Made by a program: the position numbers and the translations under genes
Part shown: positions 26,751 to 36,800 of the stretch, piece by piece
Numbering within the stretch: the stretch's first letter is position 1
How the letters are laid out: every line of letters starts with the position of its first letter
DNA from: UBA2357 sp002344625
GTDB lineage: Bacteria > Pseudomonadota > Gammaproteobacteria > Burkholderiales > Rhodocyclaceae
Direction of reading: 5' to 3'
NCBI GenBank assembly: GCA_937995335.1
Contig: CALKIH010000042.1
Span: 8,912-72,911, forward strand
DNA: 64,000 bases
Notes under the pieces: model-generated
Seen by the model: only the letters and a program-made list of their open reading frames with translations
What the model was told of the DNA's origin: nothing
Database searches by the model: none

Positions 26751-27853
26751 CCCGCCACCCTCCCGTAAGCCTTTGCAATCGCAATAAAATTCTCTGGAAT
26801 GAGGTCGACTTCGCGGGAACCCATTTCTCCGAGAAGCTCAACGACGGCGCGCAATCCGCCATCGCGACCCGGAAGGCGGGCAATCGTCAGCAGCGCATCG
26901 CGCCACTTCTTGCCCTTCAGCCCCCGCCAGTCCATGAACGCTTCGATATCCTCCGCGTCGTTCGATTCCAAGGAGATATGTCGGGTTCGACTTGCCAAGG
27001 CGTCATAGTCAGTCCGTTTTCCCCACACCGCGCCGTGAAATGCAGGGTTGCCAATCATCAGCACGGGAATTCCGGCCTGTTCGTTGATGTAGGACATGAA
27101 CCTAAGCCCGGTTCCCCGATCGGCAGGAATACCGCATTCATCCGCAATGAGAAAATCACCCGGCCTGACCTGGCTGAGAATGCGGGAAAGCTTTGTGCTC
27201 ACGTTTCCCTTGATGTCGCCGTAAGGCTCCAGCGCTTCCAAGATTGAATCAAGCACACCGATATCACCCTTGGTGCCTGGCGAGAACTCGAAATACACCG
27301 CCCCCGCTTCGTTCGGGCGACGCGGATAGTCGAAGGCGTAGCGCTTCGCCGCAAACGATTTCCCGATGCCGTACATGCCGGTAATAGCGAACAACGCACG
27401 CGATTTGTGCGCCATCCGGCAAGCACCATATACACGCTTGTAGATCGCGGTTTCAGCATGGTCATCTTGACCTTGCTCGGTCGCGTCCTCCTCATCCGCC
27501 CACTTCTTGAGCGCGATAAGGTGGATTCGGGCCGTGTCGTTATCCCACCAACTCCAACCGCCATCTTCGAGACGCTCTTCGTGAAGAATGCGTTTAAGCT
27601 GCGTCATGGATGGACCGCTCTCGCACTCCGCCACGATGCGCGAAACACGCACGCGACCTGCCGTAAAGGCATTGATTCGGTCGACAATCTCTTGCGCGCC
27701 CTTTTCGCCGCCGATCTCTGCCCTTTGCTTCTCTTTCCGCTCAAAATCTGCCTTGGCTACGGCCTGCTTTCGACTGGCCTCCTCTTCGGTAACCGGTCCG
27801 TTGTTGCCATCGGACCATGACACCTCTTGCCGAACTGCCGGTTTCTTGGTCAT
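26747..27853 (-). CDS. Mu B-like transposition ATPase
   Basis: A 368-residue AAA+ ATPase that binds target DNA and activates the transposase in Mu-type transposition. Walker A is GMYGIGKS (residues 159-166) and Walker B is FLIADECG. A helix-turn-helix-like N-terminal part precedes them (AGRVRVSRIVAECESGPSMT). It starts 4 bp after transposase A and overlaps gemA by 4 bp. No frameshift is seen. Confidence 0.88.
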   Translation of the reverse strand: MTKKPAVRQEVSWSDGNNGPVTEEEASRKQAVAKADFERKEKQRAEIGGEKGAQEIVDRINAFTAGRVRVSRIVAECESGPSMTQLKRILHEERLEDGGWSWWDNDTARIHLIALKKWADEEDATEQGQDDHAETAIYKRVYGACRMAHKSRALFAITGMYGIGKSFAAKRYAFDYPRRPNEAGAVYFEFSPGTKGDIGVLDSILEALEPYGDIKGNVSTKLSRILSQVRPGDFLIADECGIPADRGTGLRFMSYINEQAGIPVLMIGNPAFHGAVWGKRTDYDALASRTRHISLESNDAEDIEAFMDWRGLKGKKWRDALLTIARLPGRDGGLRAVVELLGEMGSREVDLIPENFIAIAKAYGRVAG

Positions 27854-27857
27854 ACTG

Positions 27858-30236
27858 TCACGCCTCATCTACGGTTCCTGCCACTGCAAATGGCTGAATC
27901 AAGTCGGTCTGGCGGCTTCCAGGGCCGTCAGACCGCTCCTTCTGCTTTCGCGCCTTTTCCTTTTCATACTCCTCTTCAAAGTTGTCGAATGGGTTCCTTG
28001 TTCTGGGTGTGGGCTTCTCGTACTTGAAGTCAGGCAGCAGTGCAGCTTTCGCCATCGGCTCTTGAGCCTTGGCCGGCACTTCAAGTCGGCTGATCGCGCC
28101 TTCCTTGTCCAAAAATTCGCCTGCTCGCACGCGTTCAACCGGGTTCGGGTTATCGCCGCGCAACTGCCTGTCCATTGCCTGAAGTTCTGTCGACAAGCCG
28201 ATATGGCGATCATTCGGGCCGGGTGCGGGCGTCGCATCGCCGGTTACGCGCGCCTTTTCGGCCACGTAATTACGCATTGACTCTTGCAGGTCGACGTTCG
28301 GCGCTGTCCCTCTGAGATAGCGGATATGGCTCTTTCTCAGGGCGTTCAGCCGGGCCGCTTCCTTCGCGCCTTCCGGGTCGAAGAAACCAAACGCTCTCCG
28401 CTCGTGGATCACGTCGTAAGCCCATTTCCCATTGATCCGACGTACCAGAATGATCGCTTCGGGCCGCCACTTGGCAATTCGGAAGGTTTGGCGGGTTCCG
28501 ATCAACGGCACCAGCGCATCCGCCATGTACCACTTGCCGCCCTCCTTTGCGCCCAACTGAACGCCCTGAGTTCTTACTTTCAGTTGCCTTTCCACTGAGA
28601 AGGCCAACAAGAACACCGGCATTTCTGCACGCGTGACCCTTGCTTGCTCGCGCATGGCTTCGTAGCGTTCGTTCGGCGACACCCCGCCCAGGTGGCCACG
28701 CTGGGGCAGGTTATGAAAGAAGGCCATCGCTTCGGCAAAGTCCCTGTCAAATGCTTCGGCCGTGCCCGGATACGGATCGGGCTCGCGTCCGACCTTGCCG
28801 ACGTGTTTGTTCATACGGTCACCGCCGATGTAGCCGGGGAGCATCGAAAGAACCTTCTCCTTGGCACTGAACGCCCCTTCAACGGGCTTTGCCGCCGCGT
28901 TGTATGGCTTTGCCCGAATCAGCGCGCGTCCGTCGCCTGTTCCGCCCTGTTGATCGGCGTCGATCGTCTGTGCCTCGTCCAGGCCGGCCGCCCACTTGGC
29001 CTCCAAGGCAGCAATTTCGTTCAATTTCAGCTCCAGTTCGTAACCAATCCCCTTCAGCGCATCAAAGCCGTCGACCAGCTCTGCGCCGATATACTCGGGT
29101 CCGTTATCGAGGTAGAGCTTGCTTGGAACACCCCAGGCCATGCACAGATCAACGAACGAACGCGTTACGTCGGCTTGTGTGACCGATCGGCCGGGCTCCG
29201 GGTGCAGCAAGGTGTAGAAACATCGGTTCGTGGCTAGGTCGTACCAGGCGATCATTCGTGGCGTGTAGGTCGAGCCATCGGCGCGCGAAAGCAGGATATC
29301 TAGCGGGTGCACGTCACCAACAATGGCTTCTCCCGGCATCAACTCGCTTCGTGTGCGGGCGATACGTGGTTGATAGATATCGGAGTAGCGCTTGGCGTCA
29401 CGGTCATGCACGGACACGGGCCGTGCATCCTGATGCATCTCGACCAGGTGTTGACCGACATCGCAGTTATTGATGGTCGCCTCGCTCCAACCCGCCTCAC
29501 GACAAAGCCGGGCAAACTCAGCGCTTGCCATCAGGCGCACCTTGCTTCGACTGGCACCCCCGCTAACCCACAACCCGCGCACATATCGGGCGATTTCTTC
29601 CGCCAATCGCGTTTTCTCGGGCAGCGCCAAAGGGCATTCCTGATCCCACTTGCGGTTCACCAAACGGCGCGGTTTGGTCTCTAAGGCGCGCTCCTTGCGC
29701 ATCAGGGCGCGAACGCCCCCCTCTTCGTACAGCCTGCAAAACGCGCGCAACTTGGCTTCTGTAAAGCGCATCGGCTTACCGTCGGTCGGTCGGACGTGGG
29801 TTCTTTCCGCGATGCTGCGCAACAGTTCGCCACGCCCCGCCGACCGGGACCGGTACTGAAGTGCCGGCATAATGATGCCGACCTTCCATTCCGCTTCACG
29901 GTATTGCTTCGCGAGCACCTCCGGCCGCTCGCCCACCCGTACCGGCTGCAAAGTCTTTGCATTGGGCGCAATCGCAGGAACCGCCAGCGCTTCGCGGTTC
30001 GCTTCAAAGAACTTTTGATACAGCTCGCGCGGGAGCGTGCGTGCATCAACCAGGTACGCGCGCCCCTGCTTGCGGACAGCGAGCGTTGCACCGTGCCAGG
30101 TGTGGCCTTGTGTGGCGCGGAGAATGGCTTTCTGCGCCCCTTGCACCGTACACGCGGCCATTTCCGCCAGTTGCCCAATCGTCAGCCAGTACAACGCATC
30201 CTGTGCCGGCGATGTCTGTAGCGAATCAACAGTCAT
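27858..30236 (-). CDS. Mu A-like DDE transposase
   Basis: A 792-residue transposase. The N-terminus has a Mu-type DNA-binding helix-turn-helix (LYWLTIGQLAEMAACTVQGA). The catalytic core carries D308 (GDVHPLDI), D377 (YLDNGPEY) and E453 (KPVEGAFS), the DDE triad of the rve fold. A beta-barrel and a helical C-terminal tail for contact with the B protein follow (ending QTDLIQPFAVAGT). The frame is intact, so transposition activity may persist. It overlaps the small upstream gene by 4 bp. Confidence 0.93.
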   Translation of the reverse strand: MTVDSLQTSPAQDALYWLTIGQLAEMAACTVQGAQKAILRATQGHTWHGATLAVRKQGRAYLVDARTLPRELYQKFFEANREALAVPAIAPNAKTLQPVRVGERPEVLAKQYREAEWKVGIIMPALQYRSRSAGRGELLRSIAERTHVRPTDGKPMRFTEAKLRAFCRLYEEGGVRALMRKERALETKPRRLVNRKWDQECPLALPEKTRLAEEIARYVRGLWVSGGASRSKVRLMASAEFARLCREAGWSEATINNCDVGQHLVEMHQDARPVSVHDRDAKRYSDIYQPRIARTRSELMPGEAIVGDVHPLDILLSRADGSTYTPRMIAWYDLATNRCFYTLLHPEPGRSVTQADVTRSFVDLCMAWGVPSKLYLDNGPEYIGAELVDGFDALKGIGYELELKLNEIAALEAKWAAGLDEAQTIDADQQGGTGDGRALIRAKPYNAAAKPVEGAFSAKEKVLSMLPGYIGGDRMNKHVGKVGREPDPYPGTAEAFDRDFAEAMAFFHNLPQRGHLGGVSPNERYEAMREQARVTRAEMPVFLLAFSVERQLKVRTQGVQLGAKEGGKWYMADALVPLIGTRQTFRIAKWRPEAIILVRRINGKWAYDVIHERRAFGFFDPEGAKEAARLNALRKSHIRYLRGTAPNVDLQESMRNYVAEKARVTGDATPAPGPNDRHIGLSTELQAMDRQLRGDNPNPVERVRAGEFLDKEGAISRLEVPAKAQEPMAKAALLPDFKYEKPTPRTRNPFDNFEEEYEKEKARKQKERSDGPGSRQTDLIQPFAVAGTVDEA

Positions 30237-30466
30237 GCCGCCTCGCCGCTCGCCAACTTCGCCACGCTCGCACGCCACAAGGCATGACCGCGTTCATTAC
30301 CGGAAAAATAGGCGTCGAGCTGGACCGTTCCTTCACGGTATGGACCTTGGATTCGCACCGCCTGAATACGGAAGCGCAGAACGTCTAGCGCGCCGCGCCA
30401 GTATTCGGCGCTGCGCTTGTCGCCGTTGCGTTTCGCCGCGTCGACGATCGCCTCAGGCGTGTTCAT
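30233..30466 (-). CDS. Small conserved phage early protein
   Basis: A 77-residue protein (MNTPEAIVDAAKRNGDKRSAEYWRG...) rich in charged residues. It lies between the Ner-like gene and transposase A and overlaps both. Small genes of this kind occupy this slot in other Mu-like phages. Function unknown. Confidence 0.6.
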   Translation of the reverse strand: MNTPEAIVDAAKRNGDKRSAEYWRGALDVLRFRIQAVRIQGPYREGTVQLDAYFSGNERGHALWRASVAKLASGEAA

Positions 30467-30680
30467 GGCCTTCGCCCTCAACGATCACGCCATCCTTGAT
30501 TCCGAGCTTCACGGCTATTTCGTGACCAAGGCCCCGCGAACCGCCATTACGGCCGCTCAGAACGTTGCTTACAGAAATCTTGGTGTAGCCGTGCGCCTTG
30601 GCCCAGGCTGAAAGTGTCAATCCCCTTCGAAGCCAGTCTGCGCGCACCTCTTGCGGGGTTCGTAACTTACGTGCTTTCAT
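30453..30680 (-). CDS. Ner-like helix-turn-helix regulator
   Basis: A 75-residue DNA-binding protein of the Mu Ner/Nlp type: RTPQEVRADWLRRGLTLSAWAK, AHGYTKISVSNVLSGRNGG. Ner in Mu shuts off early and repressor transcription. An AAGGAG ribosome-binding site supports the ATG at 30680. It is the first gene of the leftward early operon and diverges from the repressor across two operator repeats. Confidence 0.82.
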   Translation of the reverse strand: MKARKLRTPQEVRADWLRRGLTLSAWAKAHGYTKISVSNVLSGRNGGSRGLGHEIAVKLGIKDGVIVEGEGHEHA

Positions 30681-30705
30681 GGTCGCATTCTCCTTCAACT
30701 GTTAA

Positions 30706-30724
30706 TTCACTCAAACGGGTGAAT
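30706..30724. promoter_or_regulatory. Phage operator 1
   Basis: TTCACTCAAACGGGTGAAT has TTCAC/GTGAA arms and is repeated with two substitutions at 30732-30750, 26 bp away. The pair lies between the divergent repressor and ner-like genes. Confidence 0.7.
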
Positions 30725-30731
30725 ACATATT

Positions 30732-30750
30732 TTCACCCAAACGGATGAAT
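30732..30750. promoter_or_regulatory. Phage operator 2, overlapping the repressor start codon
   Basis: TTCACCCAAACGGATGAAT matches operator 1 at 17 of 19 positions. The repressor ATG (30745-30747) is inside it, which fits autoregulation. Confidence 0.7.
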
Positions 30751-31413
30751 GTCAACCTGCCACAAGAGTTTTCTGCGCGCCTTCGTGAGGAACGAAAGCG
30801 ACTCGGGATGAGCCAAACGACTTTCGCAAAGGCGGTTGGCATTCACCTCAACAGCCAGTCACGGTACGAGAAGGGAGAACGCGCTCCGGATACGGCCTAT
30901 CTCGGAGCGATAGCCAAGCTTGGCGTCGATATGTCGTTCTTGCTTACCGGGGATCGCGGGAATGATTCACAGTTGGAGATTGAGTCCGCCCGCGCCAAAT
31001 CTCACGCGTTGGTCCATGTTCTCAGCCAGATACAAGGATTCCTCGGGTTCTGGCCGGCTCCCATGTCGTACGAATTCGAGAAAGCGATGCAGGATGTGTA
31101 CGAGGCTCACCAGAAACAATGGGAAGATCCGATGGCTTTGGATAGGGCGGATGTCAAACTGCTAAACATGCTCCAAAGAAGCCCGTCGACGCTGCCAACT
31201 GTGCAAGAACTTGCGGAGATTCTGTGGGGGCTGGAACTCGTCGAAAAAAAACTTGGCGTCAAGCTAGCCCCCTCTGTGAGGGCAAACTCATTTCATAAGG
31301 CTTGCCAAGAAACAAAGCTGTCAGGTCGAGCGCTTCGACGTGAAGAGATAGAGCGAATCGTCCGGACAGAAGCCTGCCTCATCGCCTCGAGCAACGGCGA
31401 TGATTACAGCTAG
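30745..31413 (+). CDS. XRE-type phage repressor
   Basis: A 222-residue protein with an N-terminal XRE helix-turn-helix (FSARLREERKRLGMSQTTFAKAVG, HLNSQSRYEKGERAPDTAYL) and a helical C-terminal part that may allow oligomerisation. It is the only rightward gene of the element and diverges from the early operon, as the c repressor does in Mu-like phages. The start codon lies within an operator-like repeat and almost no leader is available, so the message may be leaderless or start further upstream. Confidence 0.82.
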   Translation: MNVNLPQEFSARLREERKRLGMSQTTFAKAVGIHLNSQSRYEKGERAPDTAYLGAIAKLGVDMSFLLTGDRGNDSQLEIESARAKSHALVHVLSQIQGFLGFWPAPMSYEFEKAMQDVYEAHQKQWEDPMALDRADVKLLNMLQRSPSTLPTVQELAEILWGLELVEKKLGVKLAPSVRANSFHKACQETKLSGRALRREEIERIVRTEACLIASSNGDDYS

Positions 31414-31734
31414 TTGGTTGAAGTTGGTGAGGTTGGTCTTCTGCAGTTGGTTTGCACCATCTCTGTGCATCCGCCGCCCGATCGCCCTTTGCCCGATCCG
31501 ACCCACCTTATAGGCTTCAATCTCAACACAGACGCGGCTTTCGCGGGCCTTTTCTCTCCCGCCAATGGCCTTGCATCCCGTGCAATGCGTTTGCATTTTC
31601 CGCCTTGATCCGTTCCAACACGTTCCGCCATATACCGCTACGTCCCGGAATTTTCCCGCAGCAATGGTGTGTTTTCTTTCTGCCCCCTTAGTGCTTGCCG
31701 TCCGGGCGCGGCGCGGCGTATAGTTCGGCCAGCA
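31414..31734. other. Gap between the phage repressor and the cobalamin riboswitch
   Basis: About 320 bp that must contain the outer end of the Mu-like element, plus the promoter of the cobalamin operon. Four GTTGGT copies occur at 31414-31452 and could be subterminal transposase sites. Open frames on the reverse strand exist but none could be supported as a gene. The exact junction was not found. Confidence 0.4.
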
Positions 31735-31945
31735 TCGATTGGGATGCCCTGCGGCGCATCCGCGCCCCGGGGTGAAACGGGAAGTCCGGTGACGTACGAG
31801 TGCATGCTCGTGCCATTCCGGCGCAGCCCCCGCTGCTGTAAGCCCGACGGCGCCGTCAACACTAAAACCCACTGGAGCAGGCTGCTCTGGGAAGGGTGAC
31901 GGCGACCGGACGAAGGCGAGCCAGAAGACCGACCCTTTCGACGAT
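31735..31945 (+). ncRNA. Cobalamin riboswitch
   Basis: Adenosylcobalamin-sensing leader of the cob operon. Core elements appear in the right order: GGTGAAACGGGAAGTCCGGTG at about 31771-31791, CCCGCTGCTGTAAGCCCGA at about 31829-31847, and the B12-box-type GCGAGCCAGAAGACCG at 31916-31931. Matching stems flank them. The coding start of cobO is about 150 nt downstream, leaving room for an expression platform. High cobalamin would be expected to switch off the operon. Confidence 0.88.
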
Positions 31946-32097
31946 ACAGGTAAAGAGACCCCGGGGTGTGGGTGGATTGCCGACGGGGTCCGCGGGCGTT
32001 TGCGCCTGCCCCCATTGCGTCCCGGCTTTTTTCGGCTTCGCTGCGTCGACATTCGGTCCATCCCCGGTTCCAGCAGCGATCGAAGGGAGCCGCGCAC

Positions 32098-32709
32098 ATG
32101 GACCAGGACGGGAAGAACAGCCACAACCAACGCATGCAGCGCAAGAAGGACGTGGTCGATGCGGCGATCGGGCGTGCTCAGGAAGAGCGCGGCATCGTCA
32201 TCCTGATCACCGGCAACGGCAAGGGCAAGACCACGTCCGCGTTCGGCACCCTCTACCGTGCGCTCGGGCATCGCCAGCGCGCCGGCGTGGTGCAGTTCAT
32301 CAAAGGCACCCAGGCCACCGGCGAGGTGAGCTTCCTGCAGCAGGACCCGGCGCGGGCGGCGGTGCAGTATCACGCCATGGCCACCGGATTCACCTGGAAC
32401 ACCCAGAACTGGGACGCCGACAAGCGCGCCGCCGACACGGCCTGGGCGCACGCCGCGCGCATGCTGGCCGATCCAGCGCTCAATCTGGTGCTGCTCGACG
32501 AGCTCACCTACATGCTCAAGTACAACTACCTCGACGCGGCCGACGTGGTCGCGGCGATCCGCGCCCGCCCGCCGATGCAGACGGTCATCGTCACCGGCCG
32601 CGCCGCCAGGCCCGAGCTGGTGGAGCTGGCCGACACGGTGAGCGAGATCGCCGATCGCAAACATGCCTTCAAGGCCGGCGTGAAGGCGCAGGCGGGCATC
32701 GATTTCTGA
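32098..32709 (+). CDS. cobO: Cob(I)yrinic acid a,c-diamide adenosyltransferase
   Basis: A 203-residue CobO/BtuR-type enzyme that attaches the adenosyl group to cobalt of corrinoids using ATP. The P-loop TGNGKGKTTSAFG is clear, followed by RAGVVQFIKGTQATGE and the LVLLDELTYMLKYNYLD Walker-B-like stretch. A GAAGGGAG ribosome-binding site supports the ATG at 32098. It is the first gene behind the riboswitch. Confidence 0.95.
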   Translation: MDQDGKNSHNQRMQRKKDVVDAAIGRAQEERGIVILITGNGKGKTTSAFGTLYRALGHRQRAGVVQFIKGTQATGEVSFLQQDPARAAVQYHAMATGFTWNTQNWDADKRAADTAWAHAARMLADPALNLVLLDELTYMLKYNYLDAADVVAAIRARPPMQTVIVTGRAARPELVELADTVSEIADRKHAFKAGVKAQAGIDF

Positions 32710-32743
32710 CAACCCGTCCCCCGACACGCAGGAGCACGAACCC

Positions 32744-33820
32744 ATGTCCAATCGCCCGAAGATCCCCGCCACCATCGTCACCGGCTTTCTCGGCAGCGGC
32801 AAGACCACGCTGCTGCGCCACATCCTCGCCAACGCCGGCGGGCGCCGCATCGCGGTCATCGTCAACGAGTTCGGCGAACTCGGCATCGACGGCGACATCC
32901 TGCGCGGCTGCGGTATCGGCTGCGACGAGGACGGCGGCGAGCGGCGCGGCGCGCTGTTCGAACTCGCCAACGGCTGCCTGTGCTGCACGGTGCAGGAAGA
33001 GTTCTACCCGGTGATGCGCGAACTCATCGCCCGCCGCGACGACATCGACCACATCCTGATCGAGACTTCCGGCCTGGCGCTGCCCAAGCCGCTGGTACAG
33101 GCCTTCAACTGGCCCGAAGTCAAGCACGCGTGCACCGTAGACGCGGTGGTCACGGTGGTCGACGTGCCGGCCGCCGCGGCCGGGCAGTTCGCTGCGAATC
33201 CGCTCGCGGTCGACGCCCAGCGGCGCGCCGACCCCAACCTGGACCACGAATCGCCGCTGCACGCCTTGTTCGAGGATCAACTCGCCGCCGCCGATCTGGT
33301 GATCCTATCCAAGACCGATCTCGCCGACGCGGCGGCGCGCGCTGCGGTCGAGGCCTTGGTGCGCGCGGAAGTGCCGCCCGAGGTCAAGATGGTGGCGAGC
33401 GAGCACGGGCGGATCGACCTCGACCTGATCCTGGGCCTGAACGCCGCCGCCGAGGACGGCATCCACCTGCGTCCCAGCCATCACGACCACGGTGACGGCG
33501 ACGACCATGACCATGATCACGACGCGTTCCAGTCGGTGTCGGTGGCGTTGCCGCGGGTCGATCGCGAGCGGCTGTTCGCGGTGCTGCACGAGCTGGTGCG
33601 AGCCCATGCCATCTACCGGGTCAAGGGTTTCGTCGCGCTGGCGGACAAGCCGATGCGCCTGGTGGTGCACGGCGTGGGACGCCGCTTCGACAGCTACTTC
33701 GACCGCCGCTGGCGGGCCGGCGAGACGCCGGCCACCCGCCTGGTGCTGATCGGTGCGGACCTCGATACCGCCGCGCTGGCCGCCGCGCTACAGGCGGCGG
33801 CTCTGGTCGAGACGGCCTGA
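32744..33820 (+). CDS. cobW: CobW-type metal-handling GTPase
   Basis: A 358-residue G3E-family GTPase. Walker A is GFLGSGKTTLL, the metal-binding motif is GCLCC, and ETSGLALP and SKTDL complete the GTPase signatures. A His/Asp-rich loop (about residues 247-263, HDHGDGDDHDHDHD) probably binds metal. CobW is thought to deliver cobalt to the CobN chelatase, the next gene. Its TGA overlaps the cobN ATG (TGATG). Confidence 0.94.
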   Translation: MSNRPKIPATIVTGFLGSGKTTLLRHILANAGGRRIAVIVNEFGELGIDGDILRGCGIGCDEDGGERRGALFELANGCLCCTVQEEFYPVMRELIARRDDIDHILIETSGLALPKPLVQAFNWPEVKHACTVDAVVTVVDVPAAAAGQFAANPLAVDAQRRADPNLDHESPLHALFEDQLAAADLVILSKTDLADAAARAAVEALVRAEVPPEVKMVASEHGRIDLDLILGLNAAAEDGIHLRPSHHDHGDGDDHDHDHDAFQSVSVALPRVDRERLFAVLHELVRAHAIYRVKGFVALADKPMRLVVHGVGRRFDSYFDRRWRAGETPATRLVLIGADLDTAALAAALQAAALVETA

Positions 33821-36800
33821 TGCACCTGCTTGCCGCCCAGCCGGGCGGTTTCGTCGACGACGATTCGGTGATCACGCGGATTGCGCAGGACCCCGCCGAG
33901 ATCGTCATCCTCAGCGCGGCCGACACCACGCTGGCGCTGCTGGCCGCGGCCTGCCCGGCGCAGGGCTTCCCGTCGGTGCGGCTGGCGAACCTGCTGCACC
34001 TGCGCCAGCCGGCCTCGGTGGATCTCTATCTGGACGAGGTGCTGCGGCATGCGTGCGTGATCGTCATCGACCACCTCGGCGGCGAGAGCTACTGGCCGTA
34101 CGGCACCGAACGGGTGGGCGAGCTCGCCCGGGCGCGCGGCATCGCGCTGGTGATGTTTTCGGGCGACACCAGCGAAGACCTCAACCTGCTCATGAAGGGC
34201 ACGGTGGGCATCGATCTGGCACGCACCCTGTGGCGCTACCTGCGCGAAGGCGGGCCGGCCAACGCGCGCAATTTCTATCGCTGCCTGGGGCAGCATTTCT
34301 TCGCCCACGCGGACGCGCCCGAACCGCCGCGGGCACTACCCAGCGCCGCGGTGTTCCACCCGCGCCACGAGCTCGGCTCGGTGGCAGCCTGGCGCGCCGA
34401 CTGGCAGGCGGGCGCGGCGTGCGTGCTGTTGCTGTTCTATCGCGCGCATCTGCAGGCCGGCAATACCGCGGTCTTTGCGCACCTGTGCGAGGCCTTGCGT
34501 GCCCGCGGCATGAATCCGCTGCCGATCGCGATCACTTCGCTGAAGGACGCACCGTCGGTCGAGACCGTCCGCCGCCTGGCCGCCGAGCTCGACGCGGCCC
34601 TGATCCTCAACACCACCGCGTTCGCCCGTTCGGCGCTCGACGCGCCGGGCGATCATGCGCTGGCCGGCGACATCCCGGTGCTGCAGCTGGTGCTCGCCGG
34701 CGGCAACGAAGACGCGTGGCGCGCCGATGCCCATGGCCTCGCGCCGCGCGACATCGCGATGCACATCGCGCTGCCCGAAGTCGACGGCCGCATCATCACC
34801 CGTGCGGTGAGCTTCAAGGGCCTGGACCATCGCTGCGCGCTCACCCAGAGCGACGTGGTGCAATACCGCCCCCAGCCCGAGCGCATGGACTTCGTCGCCG
34901 AGCTGGCGCGCCGCTGGTGCCGGCTGCGTGCGCTGCCCAACGGCAACAAGCGCCTCGCGTTGATCCTCGCCAACTACCCGACCCGCGAAGGCCGGCTGGG
35001 CAATGGTGTCGGCCTGGATACGCCGGCGTCGGTGGTCACGATCCTCGCGCACCTGCGCGACGAGGGCTACGCACTGGCCGATGTACCCGCGGATGGCGAT
35101 GCGCTGATGGCGCAATTGAAAGAAGGCATCACCAACGACCCCGAGCAGTGGGCGCAGCGCCCGGCGCGCCAGAGCCTCGCGCTGGCCGACTACCAGGCAT
35201 TCTTCGATGCCCTGCCGGCGGCCAACCGCGCGGCCCTCGTCGCGCGCTGGGGCGCGCCGGAAGCCGATCCGATGGTGCGCCAGGGGCCCGGCGGGCCGCG
35301 TTTCATGCTTGCGGGCCTGCGCTGCGGCCAGGTCTTCATCGGCATTCAGCCGGCGCGCGGCTACCAGCTCGACCCGATGGCGAGCTACCACGACCCCGAC
35401 CTGGTGCCGCCGCATCACTACCTGGCCTTCTATCTGTGGCTGCGCGAGCACTGGCGCTGCGACGCCATCGTGCACGTCGGCAAGCACGGCAACCTCGAGT
35501 GGCTGCCGGGCAAGAGCGTTGCGCTGTCGAACGAATGCTGGCCGGACCTCGTGTTCGGTCCGATGCCCCATCTCTATCCCTTCATCGTCAACGACCCTGG
35601 CGAGGGCACCCAGGCCAAGCGCCGTGCCCAGGCGGTGATCGTCGACCACCTGATGCCGCCGCTGACCCGGGCCGAGAGCTACGGCCCCGCGCGCGATCTC
35701 GAGCGCATGGTCGACGAGTACTACGAGGCGCTGACGCTCGACCGGAACCGGGCGGACCTGCTGCGCCGCCAGATTCTCGCCCACATCCTCGGCCATGACC
35801 TGCACCGCGACCTCGGGCTCGCGCCGCCGGCGAGCGCGGAGGACGAACAGCGCCTGCTCAACCGCACCGACGCCTACCTGTGCGAACTCAAGGAGGCGCA
35901 GATCCGCGACGGCCTGCACGTGTTCGGCCGCTCGCCGGCCGGGCGGCTGCGCCGCGACACCCTGCTGGCGCTGGCGCGGCACCCGGTGGGCGACGGGCGC
36001 GGCGCCCGCCAGGGCCTGACCCGCGCGCTGGCGGCCGACTTGGCGCTGGGCGAGGATTTCGATCCGCTCGACGCCGACTGGGCCCGAGCCTGGAACGGTC
36101 CACGTCCGGCGGCGCTGGCGGGTTTAGGGGAGGGGGCGTGGCGCAACGCCGGCGACACCCGCGAACGGCTCGAACTGCTCGCGCTCGAGATTCTCGAGCA
36201 CGGCCTGCCGCAAACGGGCGGCAACGGCTGGCCCGCAACCGATGCGGTGCTCGCCCGCGTCGAGCACGATCTGCGCCCGCGCCTGGATGCCTGCGGCGCG
36301 CAGGAACTGCATCAGCTCGCGCGCGGCCTGGCAGGGCGCTTCGTGCCCGCCGGCCCGAGCGGCGCGCCCACCCGCGGGCGACCGGACGTGCTGCCGACCG
36401 GGCGCAACTTCTATTCGATCGATACCCGTGCGGTACCGACCCAGACCAGCTGGACCCTGGGCCTCGCGTCGGCCCGGCGCGTGATCGAACGCTACGTGCA
36501 GGAACACGGCGACTACCCGCGCGCGATCGGCCTGTCGGTGTGGGGCACCGCGACGATGCGCACCGGCGGCGACGACATCGCCCAGGCCTTCGCGCTCATC
36601 GGCGTGCGGCCGAAGTGGGCCGACGGCAGCCATCGCGTGAGCGATTTCGAGATCCTGCCGATGTCGCTGTTCGAGCGTCCGCGCATCGACGTCACGCTGC
36701 GCGTGTCGGGCTTCTTCCGCGATGCCTTCTCCAACGTCATCCGCCTGTTCGACGCCGCGGTGCAGGCGGTGGCGGCGCTGGACGAAACCGACGAGGTGAA

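Larger units (their letters stand above)
23491..31413 (-). mobile_element. Mu-like transposable prophage remnant, early region only
   Basis: The early module of a Mu-type phage lies in inverted orientation: repressor, Ner-like protein, conserved small protein, DDE transposase A, ATPase B, GemA, an unknown protein, a Mor-type activator, protease/scaffold protein I and one unknown gene. Terminase, portal, head, tail and lysis genes are absent, so about 8 kb remains of a normal 35-40 kb genome. GC content and codon choice are visibly more mixed than in the flanking genes. It lies between nrdJ and the cobalamin riboswitch. Ends are approximate. Confidence 0.85.

Noticed and set aside
31410..31631. 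Reverse-strand frame with GGKCKRIAR and a neighbouring frame with CVEIEAYKVGRIGQ, faintly like the Mu Com zinc protein
   Set aside because: Resemblance is weak, spread over two frames and lacks the cysteine pairs, so it was not called as a gene.
23341..31735. Search for TG...CA phage ends with matching 5 bp target duplications
   Set aside because: I compared TG sites between 23283 and 23520 with CA sites between 31440 and 31680 and found no convincing identical 5 bp pair; ends are left open.
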